Source: Trebonia sp963785645 (GTDB lineage: Bacteria > Actinomycetota > Actinomycetes > Streptosporangiales > Streptosporangiaceae). From it: 64,000 nt of DNA. The stretch spans positions 496,001 through 560,000 of the forward strand of contig CAWAWG010000006.1 of assembly GCA_963785645.1 (NCBI GenBank), given 5' to 3'. This document shows positions 26,832 to 36,147 of the stretch, piece by piece; position 1 is the first letter of the stretch; the number at the start of each line of letters is the position of its first letter. The notes under the pieces are model-generated. The model was not told the origin of the DNA. It made no database searches and saw only the letters and a list, made by a program, of their open reading frames with translations. The position numbers and the translations under genes are program-made.

Positions 26832-29237
26832 TCATTTGTAAATGACTGCGCCGCCGTCTGTATAGACAAGGCTCTTATAGTCACGCAACAGTCCTATAGG
26901 GTACTTGTACTCGATGATGTCGCCGGTAGACGGCTCAAAAGAAATCGCCTCGTCTGAGCTGGTCGTCGAATGACCTAGCACTACCCAACTATCCTGCAGG
27001 ACCAGAGTGGGATACTCGTCGAGAATCGCTTCACTGCCATTCACATCATTCTGTCCCGTGAAAAGAAACCGTCTGGCATCCCAGCTCGCTTGTACTGGAT
27101 AGTTGAGGACATCAGGCTGCCCACCTAGCCACGTTAGCGCATCTGACTCTTGAGGAGTTGTGTAATATAGGTCATAGTATGAGCCGCTATTGTTCAGGTT
27201 AAGCTCAGCTAGATTATTACCTAGAATCTGGGGTACTAGGGTGCTAGTGGCAAGAAATATCCCTAGACAAACCGCGCAAGCAGCAATTCTCGCTCGATAT
27301 TTCCCGATCCAAGCGAAAATCGTCATGGAGCCGATGACGATAATAGGGGCAAAGAATAGAAGTCCCTGTTGGAAAGCTCTCAATACCCCATAGTCGGCCG
27401 TAATTGACGGCAGCACCGTAATAAGAACTATCATAGCGGTGCTACCTACTGGCAGCCAAAAGAACTGACCACCGACTAGCCGACCCTGACGCCTCCCCGA
27501 GATAAATAGACGTACTAGTCCTATGGCTAGGAACATCTCCTCGCCATAAGCCACCAGGCTTCTCGCAAGCGAGTTAAGAGTCGAAACGGGTACTCCGACA
27601 GAATTCAATTCACGCCCGACCGCCGTGAGAGGTGTAAGCTGTTGTGCAACAACTGGAGTGGCCGCCTTGGATGCTGCCGACCACGGCAGATAAGCTGCCT
27701 GCCCGGCCGCGGCCCTCGCCTGAATACCTTCTTGACGCAAATCATTTAGCACCGTTTGCGGCGAGAAACTGGATACGGGGAAAGAGTTACCGATTGAGAG
27801 GCTTCCCCCAGTGATAGCTTGCTGCCCGTCGCTCAGAACCTGGCCCGTGGTCCTGGTCGCAAGGGTACCCCACGCAACAATAATTCCGATGAGGCCCGCG
27901 ATTAGGCCTATGGTGACAGCACCCCTAGCCGTGGGGACCCAGCGTCTCCCGCCACGTTGCCCAGCGGGTTGCGCAGGATTGGACCTGGTTCCCCTGGGCT
28001 CTGACCGAATGAAGAGACGCGACACCTTAGAGCAGATCAAAGCAATTATGAGGGTACCTACAAGAACGTACATGGTCGAGTAATGCGAAATTTCTGTTCC
28101 CAGGCCAGCTACTCCGAAGGAAATTTGGCGTCTCCGGAAGCTCCACACGGGATTCGTCGCAGCAAGCACTCCGACGGCCACGAAGAGTACGCCTATCTCC
28201 TGCCTATTCAGAAACGGCATATCGGTGAAGAAGGTTGGAAAGCTGACGAAGTAGGCTACTGCTAGTGTGGAGATCCCGCGATTGAAGTACCGCCTCGCTA
28301 TGGCATACGCTAGCACCGGGCACAGCGCAAAGATCAGCTGGAAGAACAGCTTGTACACATATGGATTGTCGACATTTATTATCTGCCCTAGTTCTGTAGG
28401 CAGTATGGTAATGCTGAGGCAGGCGTTATAGGCATTCTGAAAGTACGCCATCGACCAGTGGCCGTGAGCCTCCGTCAGTTGGAATACTTGGTACTCCTGC
28501 TGAATATCATGTCCAGTAACGTACCAGCCCCGCAGCGAAGTAGTGAGGAGCAAACTCAGCGAGACAACATAGATTACTAGCGACATGACCGATTCGCGAA
28601 TAAACTGCAGCCACCGGACGCAAAAGAAACCAATGAGAGCGACGAGCGCCAGTGCCAGCAACGTCATATGTCCGCTCGCCCCATTATTAAGGCGATTAGC
28701 TCCAAATACCGCCAGCACGGCTGCCACCACAGATCCAACTAGCAGCCGAAATTCTTCCTTACCCAAATCGGCGAAGTTGACGCGCAGCCTGATTGTTGCA
28801 TCGGGGTAGCGGCGCCTAAAAACATATAGCGAAATGTTGATCGCATCACTGGCAACTACGATTGGACCTGGATCCAGAGGACGCTTCACGCCTACTAGCG
28901 GCAGGAGCTCATTTATGCCCAGGCCGGTTAGCATGAGGATAAGTAGTACGCCGCAGATGCTGTAACCCAAACGCTCCTGCACGCCGCACTTGCGCCACAC
29001 TGCCGTGGCATAGAGCAGATAAGAAGGAAGGACTACGACGAACCAGAACCCCAGCATGGGACGAATGATTGGTAGGTCTGCTTTTCTGAAGACCATGATG
29101 TTAACAACAACAGCCAGGATCAGCGTCGTGATCGCAAGAGGAACACTCGCGTCTCCGGCGGGAGGCTGCAGGCTCGTGCTAGGCTGCCTCGATTGCCTAG
29201 AGACCGTAGGAGCGAAACCGCGGCTATCGTAGTTCAT
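26832..29237 (-). CDS. DUF2206-like multispan membrane protein
   Basis: An 801-residue integral membrane protein with about 16 hydrophobic segments and a C-terminal extracytoplasmic domain of about 120 residues. The segment GWYVTGHDIQQEYQVFQLTE and the following HGHWSMAYFQNAYNACLSIT match DUF2206 proteins, which resemble GT-C glycosyltransferases: the acidic DIQQEY lies in the first large external loop where GT-C enzymes hold their metal site. Function is not established; a lipid-linked sugar transferase or polymerase is the likeliest guess. GAGGAT precedes the ATG. It follows the DUF1616-like gene by 53 bases in the same unit. The AT content is higher than in flanking genes. Confidence 0.75.
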   Translation of the reverse strand: MNYDSRGFAPTVSRQSRQPSTSLQPPAGDASVPLAITTLILAVVVNIMVFRKADLPIIRPMLGFWFVVVLPSYLLYATAVWRKCGVQERLGYSICGVLLILMLTGLGINELLPLVGVKRPLDPGPIVVASDAINISLYVFRRRYPDATIRLRVNFADLGKEEFRLLVGSVVAAVLAVFGANRLNNGASGHMTLLALALVALIGFFCVRWLQFIRESVMSLVIYVVSLSLLLTTSLRGWYVTGHDIQQEYQVFQLTEAHGHWSMAYFQNAYNACLSITILPTELGQIINVDNPYVYKLFFQLIFALCPVLAYAIARRYFNRGISTLAVAYFVSFPTFFTDMPFLNRQEIGVLFVAVGVLAATNPVWSFRRRQISFGVAGLGTEISHYSTMYVLVGTLIIALICSKVSRLFIRSEPRGTRSNPAQPAGQRGGRRWVPTARGAVTIGLIAGLIGIIVAWGTLATRTTGQVLSDGQQAITGGSLSIGNSFPVSSFSPQTVLNDLRQEGIQARAAAGQAAYLPWSAASKAATPVVAQQLTPLTAVGRELNSVGVPVSTLNSLARSLVAYGEEMFLAIGLVRLFISGRRQGRLVGGQFFWLPVGSTAMIVLITVLPSITADYGVLRAFQQGLLFFAPIIVIGSMTIFAWIGKYRARIAACAVCLGIFLATSTLVPQILGNNLAELNLNNSGSYYDLYYTTPQESDALTWLGGQPDVLNYPVQASWDARRFLFTGQNDVNGSEAILDEYPTLVLQDSWVVLGHSTTSSDEAISFEPSTGDIIEYKYPIGLLRDYKSLVYTDGGAVIYK

Positions 29238-29290
29238 ATCCTCGTCATGATTCTTGTCTATAAGTTAATCAGCACTGCATCTGCTAGTGG

Positions 29291-29833
29291 TCACTTAATT
29301 GCCTTTTTGCTCTTCTCCCTGTACGTGAACAGAAAGTCGACGCTCTCACCTTGCCGTGGAAGTGAAACCTGGACACGGCAGGGAGTCCCTGCGCACTTTG
29401 GTACCACAGTGATTCGTACGTTCCACGAACCTCCGGCGCCTACGGTTTCAGTAACTGACCGCAACGATTCGAGTTTGGAGCCACTACCAGAAGACACCAC
29501 ATACTGATAAGCCATCGGCTTGCCCTCGTCATTTACTATGTCAAAGGAAACCGGAACAGCCTGGCCGCTGACCGCAGTGACCGGTAGCGCTGAGGCATTA
29601 TCGAAACCAAGCTGCGTGTATGGGGTATTCTGACGAAACAGGGATAGCGCCCATTCATGGCGGACCCATGGAGACAGGACGGAAGCAGCGACAAGCACGG
29701 CCGCTGCCAGTCCAGTCCCGCACAACCACCATGCCCATCGCGGCTGCTCACGACGTGCCGCGGCGTACGACGCCTCATCAGAGGCGATATTATTTGTTGG
29801 CCGCATGGTACGGTCCGGCTCACCGGCTCGCAT
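29291..29833 (-). CDS. Single-pass membrane protein with DUF1616-like extracytoplasmic domain
   Basis: A 180-residue protein with a polar N-terminus, one membrane helix at about 33-55 (WAWWLCGTGLAAAVLVAASV) and an external beta-rich domain beginning NTPYTQLGF and containing VSFDIVNDEGKPMAYQYVV, reminiscent of DUF1616 domains seen next to DUF2206 proteins. The ATG at 29833 overlaps the flippase stop by 14 bases; an ATG at 29806 is an alternative. The tail is basic. Its place between the flippase and DUF2206 genes suggests it assists the DUF2206 protein outside the membrane. Confidence 0.65.
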   Translation of the reverse strand: MRAGEPDRTMRPTNNIASDEASYAAARREQPRWAWWLCGTGLAAAVLVAASVLSPWVRHEWALSLFRQNTPYTQLGFDNASALPVTAVSGQAVPVSFDIVNDEGKPMAYQYVVSSGSGSKLESLRSVTETVGAGGSWNVRITVVPKCAGTPCRVQVSLPRQGESVDFLFTYREKSKKAIK

Positions 29834-31511
29834 TGCTCACCACCCTCGACGCAGCGCCGGGCTCCGGATCCCGAGACCGGCCTTTTCTTGCCGCAATAGC
29901 TGCTACGCATGACGTAATAACAGCGCCGGCAAGCCATCCCCATGACACCGCGGTCAGCCCATGGGAAGAACCAATCCATACGAACACGCATGTTCCGATA
30001 GCGTACGTCGCGTTGGCTACGATTATCGCACGGAGCTTTCCTGCTAGCCGGAGAACGGTCAGTAGCCAGTAGTTTGCGGATATGGGGCCTGCGGCAAGAA
30101 CCAGAATAATGAGGCTTGTGTAGCCATAGTGGTAATAAGAGCTTCCGAAGGCGAGCAGCAACCAGCGGCCAATGAGGATGATACCTCCCGCGGTCGGAAC
30201 CCAGAAGAGGACGAGAAGGCGAAGACTCCGTCGCCTGAGCTTAGCCATATCAGCATCGGCCCTTGAACCTTCGGCAAGGAAGGTTTGTTCCAATGCGAAC
30301 GCGGCCGCGTATACAATCTGGGCTATCTGGTACACAACAAAGAAATAAGCCGCCGACTCTGCCCCCAAGCGGTCGAGCAGGACGACGGGGACCACGAGTC
30401 CAGGGATCATATTGAAGACGTTGCCAATGTAGTTGGCTCCCGAGAACCGGATCAATGGCTTTAGAGTCTCCAATGGGTTTCTCAGGTCAAGCCGAGCACG
30501 CATTGTTGCGTAGATGAGGATGAGACTGGCCACAACCGCGAGTACCGTCCCCATCGCCGATGCGAGGAAGAGGCCATACGCGCCGGCTCCTGCCAGCACG
30601 AGAGTTAGGCCGACCTTGCCAATTCCTCCAACCAAGCCGTCGACGAAAGTGGCGTACTTCGCCTTCCTTGACGCGATGAATATGACGTCTGTTAGCGTAT
30701 TGACTGAAGTGGCGGAGGTTATCAACGCGAAGCTGATTGTTAGGACAATGTTTTTTTCAATGAAAGCGAGGCCAGGAGCTACAAACGGAGTTAGCAAAAT
30801 GTAAATTATTGCTCCGACCGCACCAAAAATGGCGACCATCACTAGGCTAGAGCTAATGAGGGCATCCCGATTACGGGAGTCTGGTAGATACCTACCCATT
30901 CCGACGTTAAGCCCGACGAGAGCGAGGTTCCCAATTAGACTGGTGGCAGAGATGAGAGCGCTTCCCTTGCCAACATCGCTGACGCTGAACAAGTGCGCCG
31001 TCATTATCCAAAACACGAAACCAAACCCGGCTTGGAGTCCGGTGCTCATCACTAGGTAGAGTGAGTTCAGCGTCATTTCATCTTGACGAAGCCGGGAAAG
31101 GACGCTCAATCGACTGGGCTTGCGCTCGCGCCCCGCGGTTGACGGGATCGTCTCGCTGGCCCGGGCGGCGGCTACCTCATCTGCAATGGAGATCAGGGCG
31201 GCGATACCGGCTGCCTGGCGTTCGTACTCGGTTGCGATAGAAATCAGTGCCGCGATACCCGCTGCCTGGCGTTCATACAGCCCAATGTCCAGTTCCCCGG
31301 TTTCCCAGATCTGGGGAGCCCGCCGCCCTTTCCCTTGGTCGTCCTCGATAAAATGAAAAGACTCAGCGCGTGTAGGTGCCGACCGTCGTCGTGGATTTCT
31401 GCCGCCAAGGCTCCTACCATCGGCTTGTCCCCGTCCCCCTTCTTCCGTTCCGAGGTGGAAGGCCTCGGCACGCGTGGGGGGAGACTGACGTCCCGCACGG
31501 TTAGCTGGCAT
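29820..31511 (-). CDS. Wzx-like polysaccharide flippase with a repeated cytoplasmic N-terminal extension
   Basis: A MOP-superfamily lipid-linked oligosaccharide flippase. Residues about 145-545 contain 12 to 14 membrane helices beginning MTLNSLYLVMSTGLQAGFGF, typical of polysaccharide exporters. The first 140 residues are unusual: PTRAEAFHL and PTRAESFHF form one duplicated motif, and the 17-residue unit YERQAAGIAALISIATE is tandemly duplicated. This part is predicted to be cytoplasmic and may be a binding or regulatory extension. The gene starts only a few bases after the GT4 stop, so coupling is likely. A later in-frame start would give a normal-sized flippase. Confidence 0.8.
   Translation of the reverse strand: MPANRAGRQSPPTRAEAFHLGTEEGGRGQADGRSLGGRNPRRRSAPTRAESFHFIEDDQGKGRRAPQIWETGELDIGLYERQAAGIAALISIATEYERQAAGIAALISIADEVAAARASETIPSTAGRERKPSRLSVLSRLRQDEMTLNSLYLVMSTGLQAGFGFVFWIMTAHLFSVSDVGKGSALISATSLIGNLALVGLNVGMGRYLPDSRNRDALISSSLVMVAIFGAVGAIIYILLTPFVAPGLAFIEKNIVLTISFALITSATSVNTLTDVIFIASRKAKYATFVDGLVGGIGKVGLTLVLAGAGAYGLFLASAMGTVLAVVASLILIYATMRARLDLRNPLETLKPLIRFSGANYIGNVFNMIPGLVVPVVLLDRLGAESAAYFFVVYQIAQIVYAAAFALEQTFLAEGSRADADMAKLRRRSLRLLVLFWVPTAGGIILIGRWLLLAFGSSYYHYGYTSLIILVLAAGPISANYWLLTVLRLAGKLRAIIVANATYAIGTCVFVWIGSSHGLTAVSWGWLAGAVITSCVAAIAARKGRSRDPEPGAASRVVSNASR
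31176..31277 (-). repeat. Tandem 51-bp in-frame duplication
   Basis: Two adjacent 51-base units inside the flippase gene encode residues 79-95 and 96-112, which differ at one residue (T to D before the final E). The DNA copies differ at several third positions, so the duplication is not very recent or was retained under selection. Confidence 0.75.
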
Positions 31512-31514
31512 AAC

Positions 31515-32735
31515 TCACACGCTCATGAACGCAGTCAGGATTTCGGCGCGGGTCTGCCAAGAGTGATCATCCGAGGCCAGCCGCCAAGCCTCCTTGGCTA
31601 TGCGCACTCGGCGTTCCTCGTCCTTGAGCAGTTCAACCAACGAATTCGTCAGCGCGTTCACGCTGCCTGGGGGTACTATCACGCCGGCTTGACCATCGTG
31701 CACATAGCTGCGCAGATCGCCTACATCACTTACCAACGGAACTGTGCCCATTGCCATGTACTGAAAGACCTTCATATTGCTCGCGGCGCGAACTGTGCGT
31801 ATGTCGGGCAGGCAGCAGACTCCAATATCGGCAAACTGCGTGTAGTTCTGCACCGCCAGCATGTTGGTCTGCCAGCCAGGAAAGGCAACAGCTGCCTCAA
31901 TACCCAATTTTCGGCACATGCTCTTAGCGTCATTTAGCGCACTGCCACCGCCCACGATCGTAAGGCTCGCATCCGGCACTTCATGCAGGACCGCAGGCAT
32001 GGCTTCCAGCAGGTCCTTGATCAGATCAAGCCTATTAAGCGCACCAAAATAATATATGGCATGGCGCGGCCGATCCTCTGCCACTACATGATATTCACTG
32101 GGTTCAACTGCGTTCGGCAGAAGCAACACCGGTTTCGTTGGGTGAATCCGGTGCACGTGATCACGCAATTCGGTTGACGCTACGACGATTGCGTCCGCAT
32201 AACGCATGCACAACCGTTCGCTCCAGTCGATCAGACTGTAGGTCAGGCGTGAGCGCCCTTCGCTCTTCATCACTTCAGCGCCCAAGTCGTCCAGGTCCAC
32301 CACGACCGAGGTGCGAGACAGCAACCCCGGCAGCAGACCTAGCACGGTGATCGGCGTGGGCTTGTTGATAAGCACCATGTTGGGCCGTGCACGCAAAATT
32401 TGCACCAGGGACGAGTAAAGGTAGGGAATCAGGTTCAGCATTGCTGAACGTGTGGTGAACTGCCAGGGCTGGACGAGCTGAGCGAAACCCGGGCTAAGTG
32501 TATGGTCCGGCTTAAATTCATTATATTTATCGGCTGACGGCGCGATGATAGTAATTTCCCACGCTCTAGCTAGGTGCCGCGCCAGGTATCGAAGCCGAAT
32601 AGTCAGTGTGCTGTTATACGAGCCTGAACTGAGCATCAGTAGTCTGCCCGCTCGATGACCTTCTCTCGCTTCGTTGACAGGGACTCGACGCTTGTTCTTT
32701 GCGTTCCCTGCGTCAGATGAGAAAGGTCGTTTCAT
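31515..32735 (-). CDS. GT4 glycosyltransferase
   Basis: A family 4 GT-B enzyme of about 406 residues. The ATG at 32735 has AGGAAG five bases upstream and is preferred over the frame extension to 32849. Motifs are RLLMLSSGSYNSTLTIRLRY at the N-terminus, YYFGALNRLDLIKDLLEAMP, and a donor region around VFQYMAMGTVPLVSDVGDL; the usual first Glu of the EX7E motif is not obvious there (AASNMKVFQYMAMG), which resembles the GT4 subgroup with a relaxed motif. It lies 52 bp after the GT2 gene and is tightly joined to the flippase gene, so it belongs to the exopolysaccharide operon. Confidence 0.85.
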   Translation of the reverse strand: MKRPFSSDAGNAKNKRRVPVNEAREGHRAGRLLMLSSGSYNSTLTIRLRYLARHLARAWEITIIAPSADKYNEFKPDHTLSPGFAQLVQPWQFTTRSAMLNLIPYLYSSLVQILRARPNMVLINKPTPITVLGLLPGLLSRTSVVVDLDDLGAEVMKSEGRSRLTYSLIDWSERLCMRYADAIVVASTELRDHVHRIHPTKPVLLLPNAVEPSEYHVVAEDRPRHAIYYFGALNRLDLIKDLLEAMPAVLHEVPDASLTIVGGGSALNDAKSMCRKLGIEAAVAFPGWQTNMLAVQNYTQFADIGVCCLPDIRTVRAASNMKVFQYMAMGTVPLVSDVGDLRSYVHDGQAGVIVPPGSVNALTNSLVELLKDEERRVRIAKEAWRLASDDHSWQTRAEILTAFMSV

Positions 32736-32787
32736 GACACTTCCTTGGATTCGAGACCTGCCGACATGGGTATGCCGGAGCGGGTCA

Positions 32788-34002
32788 TCAACTATGAGAG
32801 ACAGCGATCGCTCGCTCATCGCTCGATTCGGTGATAAGCGTCGACCCAATCGGGGAACGCCTTGTCTGCTTGATGTCGAGGATCGACAGGAAGAAGCAGC
32901 CGAGGATGGCTTGGATGCTGAGTGTCAAGGCAGTCACCGATGGGACCATCAATCGCAATGCATGCTCGTAGTCGAGTTGGCCGAATGCACTGTGCTGCCA
33001 GGCAAGCAGCGAGAAGACCACACCCACCAGCCCGGCAAGGCCTATCACTCCGCCAAGGATGAGCACCCGTTCCAGGGACAGCCAGGCGAGAACCTTCGAT
33101 GCCCGCGGTGACTCGGGGAGGAAGCCCTCCGAGCTGGCGTACGCCCTCGTGAATAGCCAGAACAAGATCGACTGGAAGCCGATGATGACTATTCCTGCGG
33201 CCGCGACCAGGGTGTCGACGTCGAAGGTCACGTCACCAATGGCGACCGGACCCACCGCCGTCACGCCGCCGATGACAAGCCCAAGGACGATCATGGCGAT
33301 GCCCGGAGCAAAGAATAGCCACCGAGGGCTAAACAGGAGAAGAAACCGCAGGTGTCGCCAACCGTCCCGCCATGTCCGCAGGTGTGGTGGGCGACTCCGG
33401 CCGTCCTTTGCCAGGCGAGTGGGCACCTCGGCGACCTTCTGTCCCGCGAGGGTAGCCTTGACCACCATCTCGCTCGCGAACTCCATGCCTGTCGCCTGCA
33501 GGTTGAGTGTCAACACGCTGTCTCGCTTGAAACCGCGCAGACCACAATGGAAGTCCCCGATCTCGCTGGGGAAGAACATACGGCCGATGAACGACAACAC
33601 CGGATTGCCAAGGTACTTGTGCAGCGTCGGCATGGCTCCTGGCTCGATGCCGCCCTTGAATCGGTTGCCCATGACCAACTCCGCGCCCTTGCGCAGTTCC
33701 TCAATGAACGGCATCAGGTTCGTGAAGTCGTAGCTGTCATCGGCGTCGCCCATGATCACATACTCGCCGCGGGCAGCAAGTATGCCGCCCATGAGGGCAT
33801 TCCCGTAGCCCTTCTCGCTGACGGGAACTACCCGGGCACCGGCATCGGCCGCAAGCTCCCGGCTACCGTCACTGCTGCCGTTGTCGGCGACAACCACCTC
33901 GCCGTCGATCCCGCTCTGTTCGATGAATCTCACGGCCTTGGAGACACACGTGGCCACCGTCTCCGCCTCGTTGAGGCAAGGGATTACGACGGTCAGTTCC
34001 AT
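32788..34002 (-). CDS. GT2 glycosyltransferase with C-terminal membrane domain
   Basis: A 404-residue enzyme. Residues 1-230 are a GT-A domain of the polyprenyl-phosphate glycosyltransferase type (LTVVIPCLNEAETV, VVVADNGSSDGS, MGDADDSYD with the metal-binding acids, DFHCGLRGF). Residues 230-385 have four hydrophobic segments, as in DPMS-type enzymes with membrane anchors. It should transfer a sugar to a lipid carrier as a donor for later outside steps. It is the first gene of the minus-strand exopolysaccharide series. Directly upstream lies a decayed piece of another GT2 gene. Confidence 0.88.
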   Translation of the reverse strand: MELTVVIPCLNEAETVATCVSKAVRFIEQSGIDGEVVVADNGSSDGSRELAADAGARVVPVSEKGYGNALMGGILAARGEYVIMGDADDSYDFTNLMPFIEELRKGAELVMGNRFKGGIEPGAMPTLHKYLGNPVLSFIGRMFFPSEIGDFHCGLRGFKRDSVLTLNLQATGMEFASEMVVKATLAGQKVAEVPTRLAKDGRSRPPHLRTWRDGWRHLRFLLLFSPRWLFFAPGIAMIVLGLVIGGVTAVGPVAIGDVTFDVDTLVAAAGIVIIGFQSILFWLFTRAYASSEGFLPESPRASKVLAWLSLERVLILGGVIGLAGLVGVVFSLLAWQHSAFGQLDYEHALRLMVPSVTALTLSIQAILGCFFLSILDIKQTRRSPIGSTLITESSDERAIAVSHS

Positions 34003-34874
34003 CTCAGCTCCTCGATGCCACTCTCAGTGAGAGTCATATTCCTTAGGCGCGATGTCCCCGTGCGGTTGATCCATCGCAGGATCGACCACGGATGGACGTA
34101 TTCGAGGTAGCGAGGCTTGTTCTTTCCTGGACTAACAGCGCTGACACTGGGCATAGCCGCGACCCACCCGCCTGTGGCATGGTAGTCGGTGAATTCGCTC
34201 TGCCCGGAGATCCCACCCATCCCCGCCCCTCCCAAAGCCAAAAAGCCGTCACGACAGCACAGAGCCGCGCGGCGGGACTAATGACTTGCGACTTGATTGC
34301 TAGTTGGCAACCAAGTGATTGGACTACTCCCTAGACACCAGCCGGCCTACCCCCAACCCCAGCACGCCGACGAGTCACGACTCATGCCGTCTGGCTCTCC
34401 ATCGAGCAGACAACTTGGGCAAGAGTGTAGCAGTCAGCCCCAATCTTCGCGGGTTTCTCACAGCTTTACGAAAATGACATAAAGTAGCCGATCGCAAACA
34501 GGAGGCCGATTCCACCTGGGAAGGGATTCGCCCGTCAAATCTTGGCGCATCAGGGGCACAGAGCTGGAATTCAGCTAACTTTCAGGTGATCTTGTCCGGT
34601 GATCGAATGCGCTCAAGGGACGCTCATCACGGTCAATATAGCACAGATTTTACCCGTAAAGAATCGAAGTCAAACATAATTAAACACACAACAGTCACTT
34701 ATTTAGCGCGAAGAAATAACATAATGATCAAGCAGCTACCCAAAAGTTATGAACGCACCAGTTGCGTCGTGACATCGACTTAACGGAGAAGTTGATCTTG
34801 AGAGTCAGCCGCCCTCGTTCTGGATCATGCGTTTGGGCCTTGTTCTTCTTCCGCTAGGCCACGTTCTTGTCCTG
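34003..34874. other. Intergenic region with GT2 fragment and AT-rich segment
   Basis: The left end holds a GT2 pseudogene fragment listed separately. The rest has no supported gene. The stretch 34600-34790 is markedly AT-rich compared with both sides and could mark the border between the exopolysaccharide island and the conserved region to the right. A Leu/Val-rich plus-strand string near 34830-34910 reflects low complexity at the 3' end of the SDR gene. Confidence 0.4.
34068..34205 (-). pseudogene. GT2 glycosyltransferase N-terminal fragment, decayed
   Basis: Minus-strand translation SEFTDYHATGGWVAAMPSVS then AVSPGKNKPRYLEYV aligns with the start of the GT2 enzyme at 16937 (DEFADYRAIGIGVAILPSVT, VVIPARNEARNLAHV). 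Key residues of the nucleotide-binding strand are altered (PARNEARN became PGKNKPRY) and similarity ends after about 45 residues. It is a relic of a paralogue, truncated just upstream of the intact GT2 gene. Confidence 0.6.
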
Positions 34875-35999
34875 CTAGCCCTTGTTCTTCTTTCGCGCAT
34901 GCCGCACGATCGCGGCCGTCCCGATAACCGCCGCCGCGGTCCCGGCCGCCCCCGCCGCCGTGATGGCCGCGTCCTTGCGCGCGAGCCTGCGCCCGACCAC
35001 CGTGTGATGGCCTGCGCGGTCCGCGAGCAGGACGGACAGGGCTTCGGTGTTGGTGAACGTCGGCTGCCAGCCGACGGCGCGGAGCGCGGCGCAGTCGATC
35101 GTCCACGGGTACACCACGTAGCGCAGTTCGTCGGAAGGGGCTGGGGTCAGGCCGAGTCGGTGCAGCCGCTGCGCGGCACTGAAGGTCAGCCTGGCCGGCA
35201 GTTCGACCGACTTCAGGCCGCTCAGCGATTCGACCTCGGCCTGGGAGAGCGAGCCGTCGCAGCCGACCGCGAAGTCGCCGGTGACGGTGCCCGCGGCGGC
35301 CAGTTCGAGTGCGGACACCAGGTCGTTGACGTGGCAGAACTGCCAGCGCGGCTCGCAGCCGCGCACGACCAGGAGCCTGGGTGCCTCGAAGTGCCTGGTC
35401 AGTAGCGTGTCAACGGCGTCGCCGACGAGCGCCGCCGGGCGAACCACGGTCACGGCGGTGCCCGGGTTGGCCCGGCGCGAGCGGCGGGCGAGTTCCTCGA
35501 TCTCAATGAGATCACCGGCGAGGCTGCCGCCGGAGTCGGCGAGCAGCGGGGCGTCCTCGGGCAGCGGCACCGGGTTGTCCGGGCGCGCCCCGTACACCAT
35601 CGCGCTCGTTACCAGTACGACCCGGCCGACCCGTTCGGCGGCCGCCGCGGTCAGCACGGTCTGGGCGCCGCGCACGTTGCGTGCCCTTCGGTCCCTCGGG
35701 TCGCTGTCGGCCGAGGTGTCCACGTCCGTGTGCACCACGACGTCTACGCCGGACAGCCGGGAAGCCAGCGTGGGGTCGCGCACGTCGGCCAGGCGCCACG
35801 TCACCCCGCTCGCGTCGCCCCGGTGATCGTCGACCGCGACGACGCGTACGGCGTGCGGCGAGCTGGCGAGCCTCGTTACGAGCGCGTGCCCGACTCCGCG
35901 CGCCGCGCCGGTGACCGCCACCACCGGCGGTGCCGCCGCGGTGCTACGCTCACGGCGAACGCTGCGCTCAGGGCGAACCTGCCGTCTGCCGTTTCTCAA
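34875..35999 (-). CDS. NAD-dependent epimerase/dehydratase family (atypical SDR) protein with C-terminal hydrophobic tail
   Basis: An extended-SDR fold protein of up to 374 residues. The Rossmann motif VAVTGAARGVG is at about 28-38, followed by the ADVRDP and VDVVVH strands and the VLVTSAMVYGARPDNP segment. The catalytic YxxxK is not intact, because Lys is absent after that Tyr, so it may bind a nucleotide without classical epimerase chemistry. The C-terminus has a short Ala-rich hydrophobic stretch (AAGAAGTAAAVIGTAAIV) and a basic end, possibly a membrane anchor. The TTG at 35999 is the furthest start; a GTG at 35924 is possible. It is divergent from the metalloprotease gene, a common actinobacterial pairing. 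Confidence 0.75.
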   Translation of the reverse strand: MRNGRRQVRPERSVRRERSTAAAPPVVAVTGAARGVGHALVTRLASSPHAVRVVAVDDHRGDASGVTWRLADVRDPTLASRLSGVDVVVHTDVDTSADSDPRDRRARNVRGAQTVLTAAAAERVGRVVLVTSAMVYGARPDNPVPLPEDAPLLADSGGSLAGDLIEIEELARRSRRANPGTAVTVVRPAALVGDAVDTLLTRHFEAPRLLVVRGCEPRWQFCHVNDLVSALELAAAGTVTGDFAVGCDGSLSQAEVESLSGLKSVELPARLTFSAAQRLHRLGLTPAPSDELRYVVYPWTIDCAALRAVGWQPTFTNTEALSVLLADRAGHHTVVGRRLARKDAAITAAGAAGTAAAVIGTAAIVRHARKKNKG

Positions 36000-36027
36000 A
36001 GTGGGCTACTCCCGAATAGCGTGGCGA

Positions 36028-36097
36028 CGAACCTTCTTCGTTCTGCTGTCCCGACTCGTCATAGTGTTGGAACGAAGGACAGAAGGAAGAAGGTTCG
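36028..36097. repeat. Imperfect long inverted repeat in a divergent promoter region
   Basis: CGAACCTTCTTC at 36028-36039 pairs with GAAGAAGGTTCG at 36086-36097, and the pairing continues inward as TTCTG/CAGAA and TCC/GGA with one mismatch and a three-base insertion. It lies between the divergent SDR and metalloprotease genes. It could be a regulator site or a small relic; no T-run supports a terminator. Confidence 0.5.
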
Positions 36098-36147
36098 CTA
36101 TGACCCTTCTATCCTGCCCGACCATCTGAGAGAGAAGAGGGTGCATC

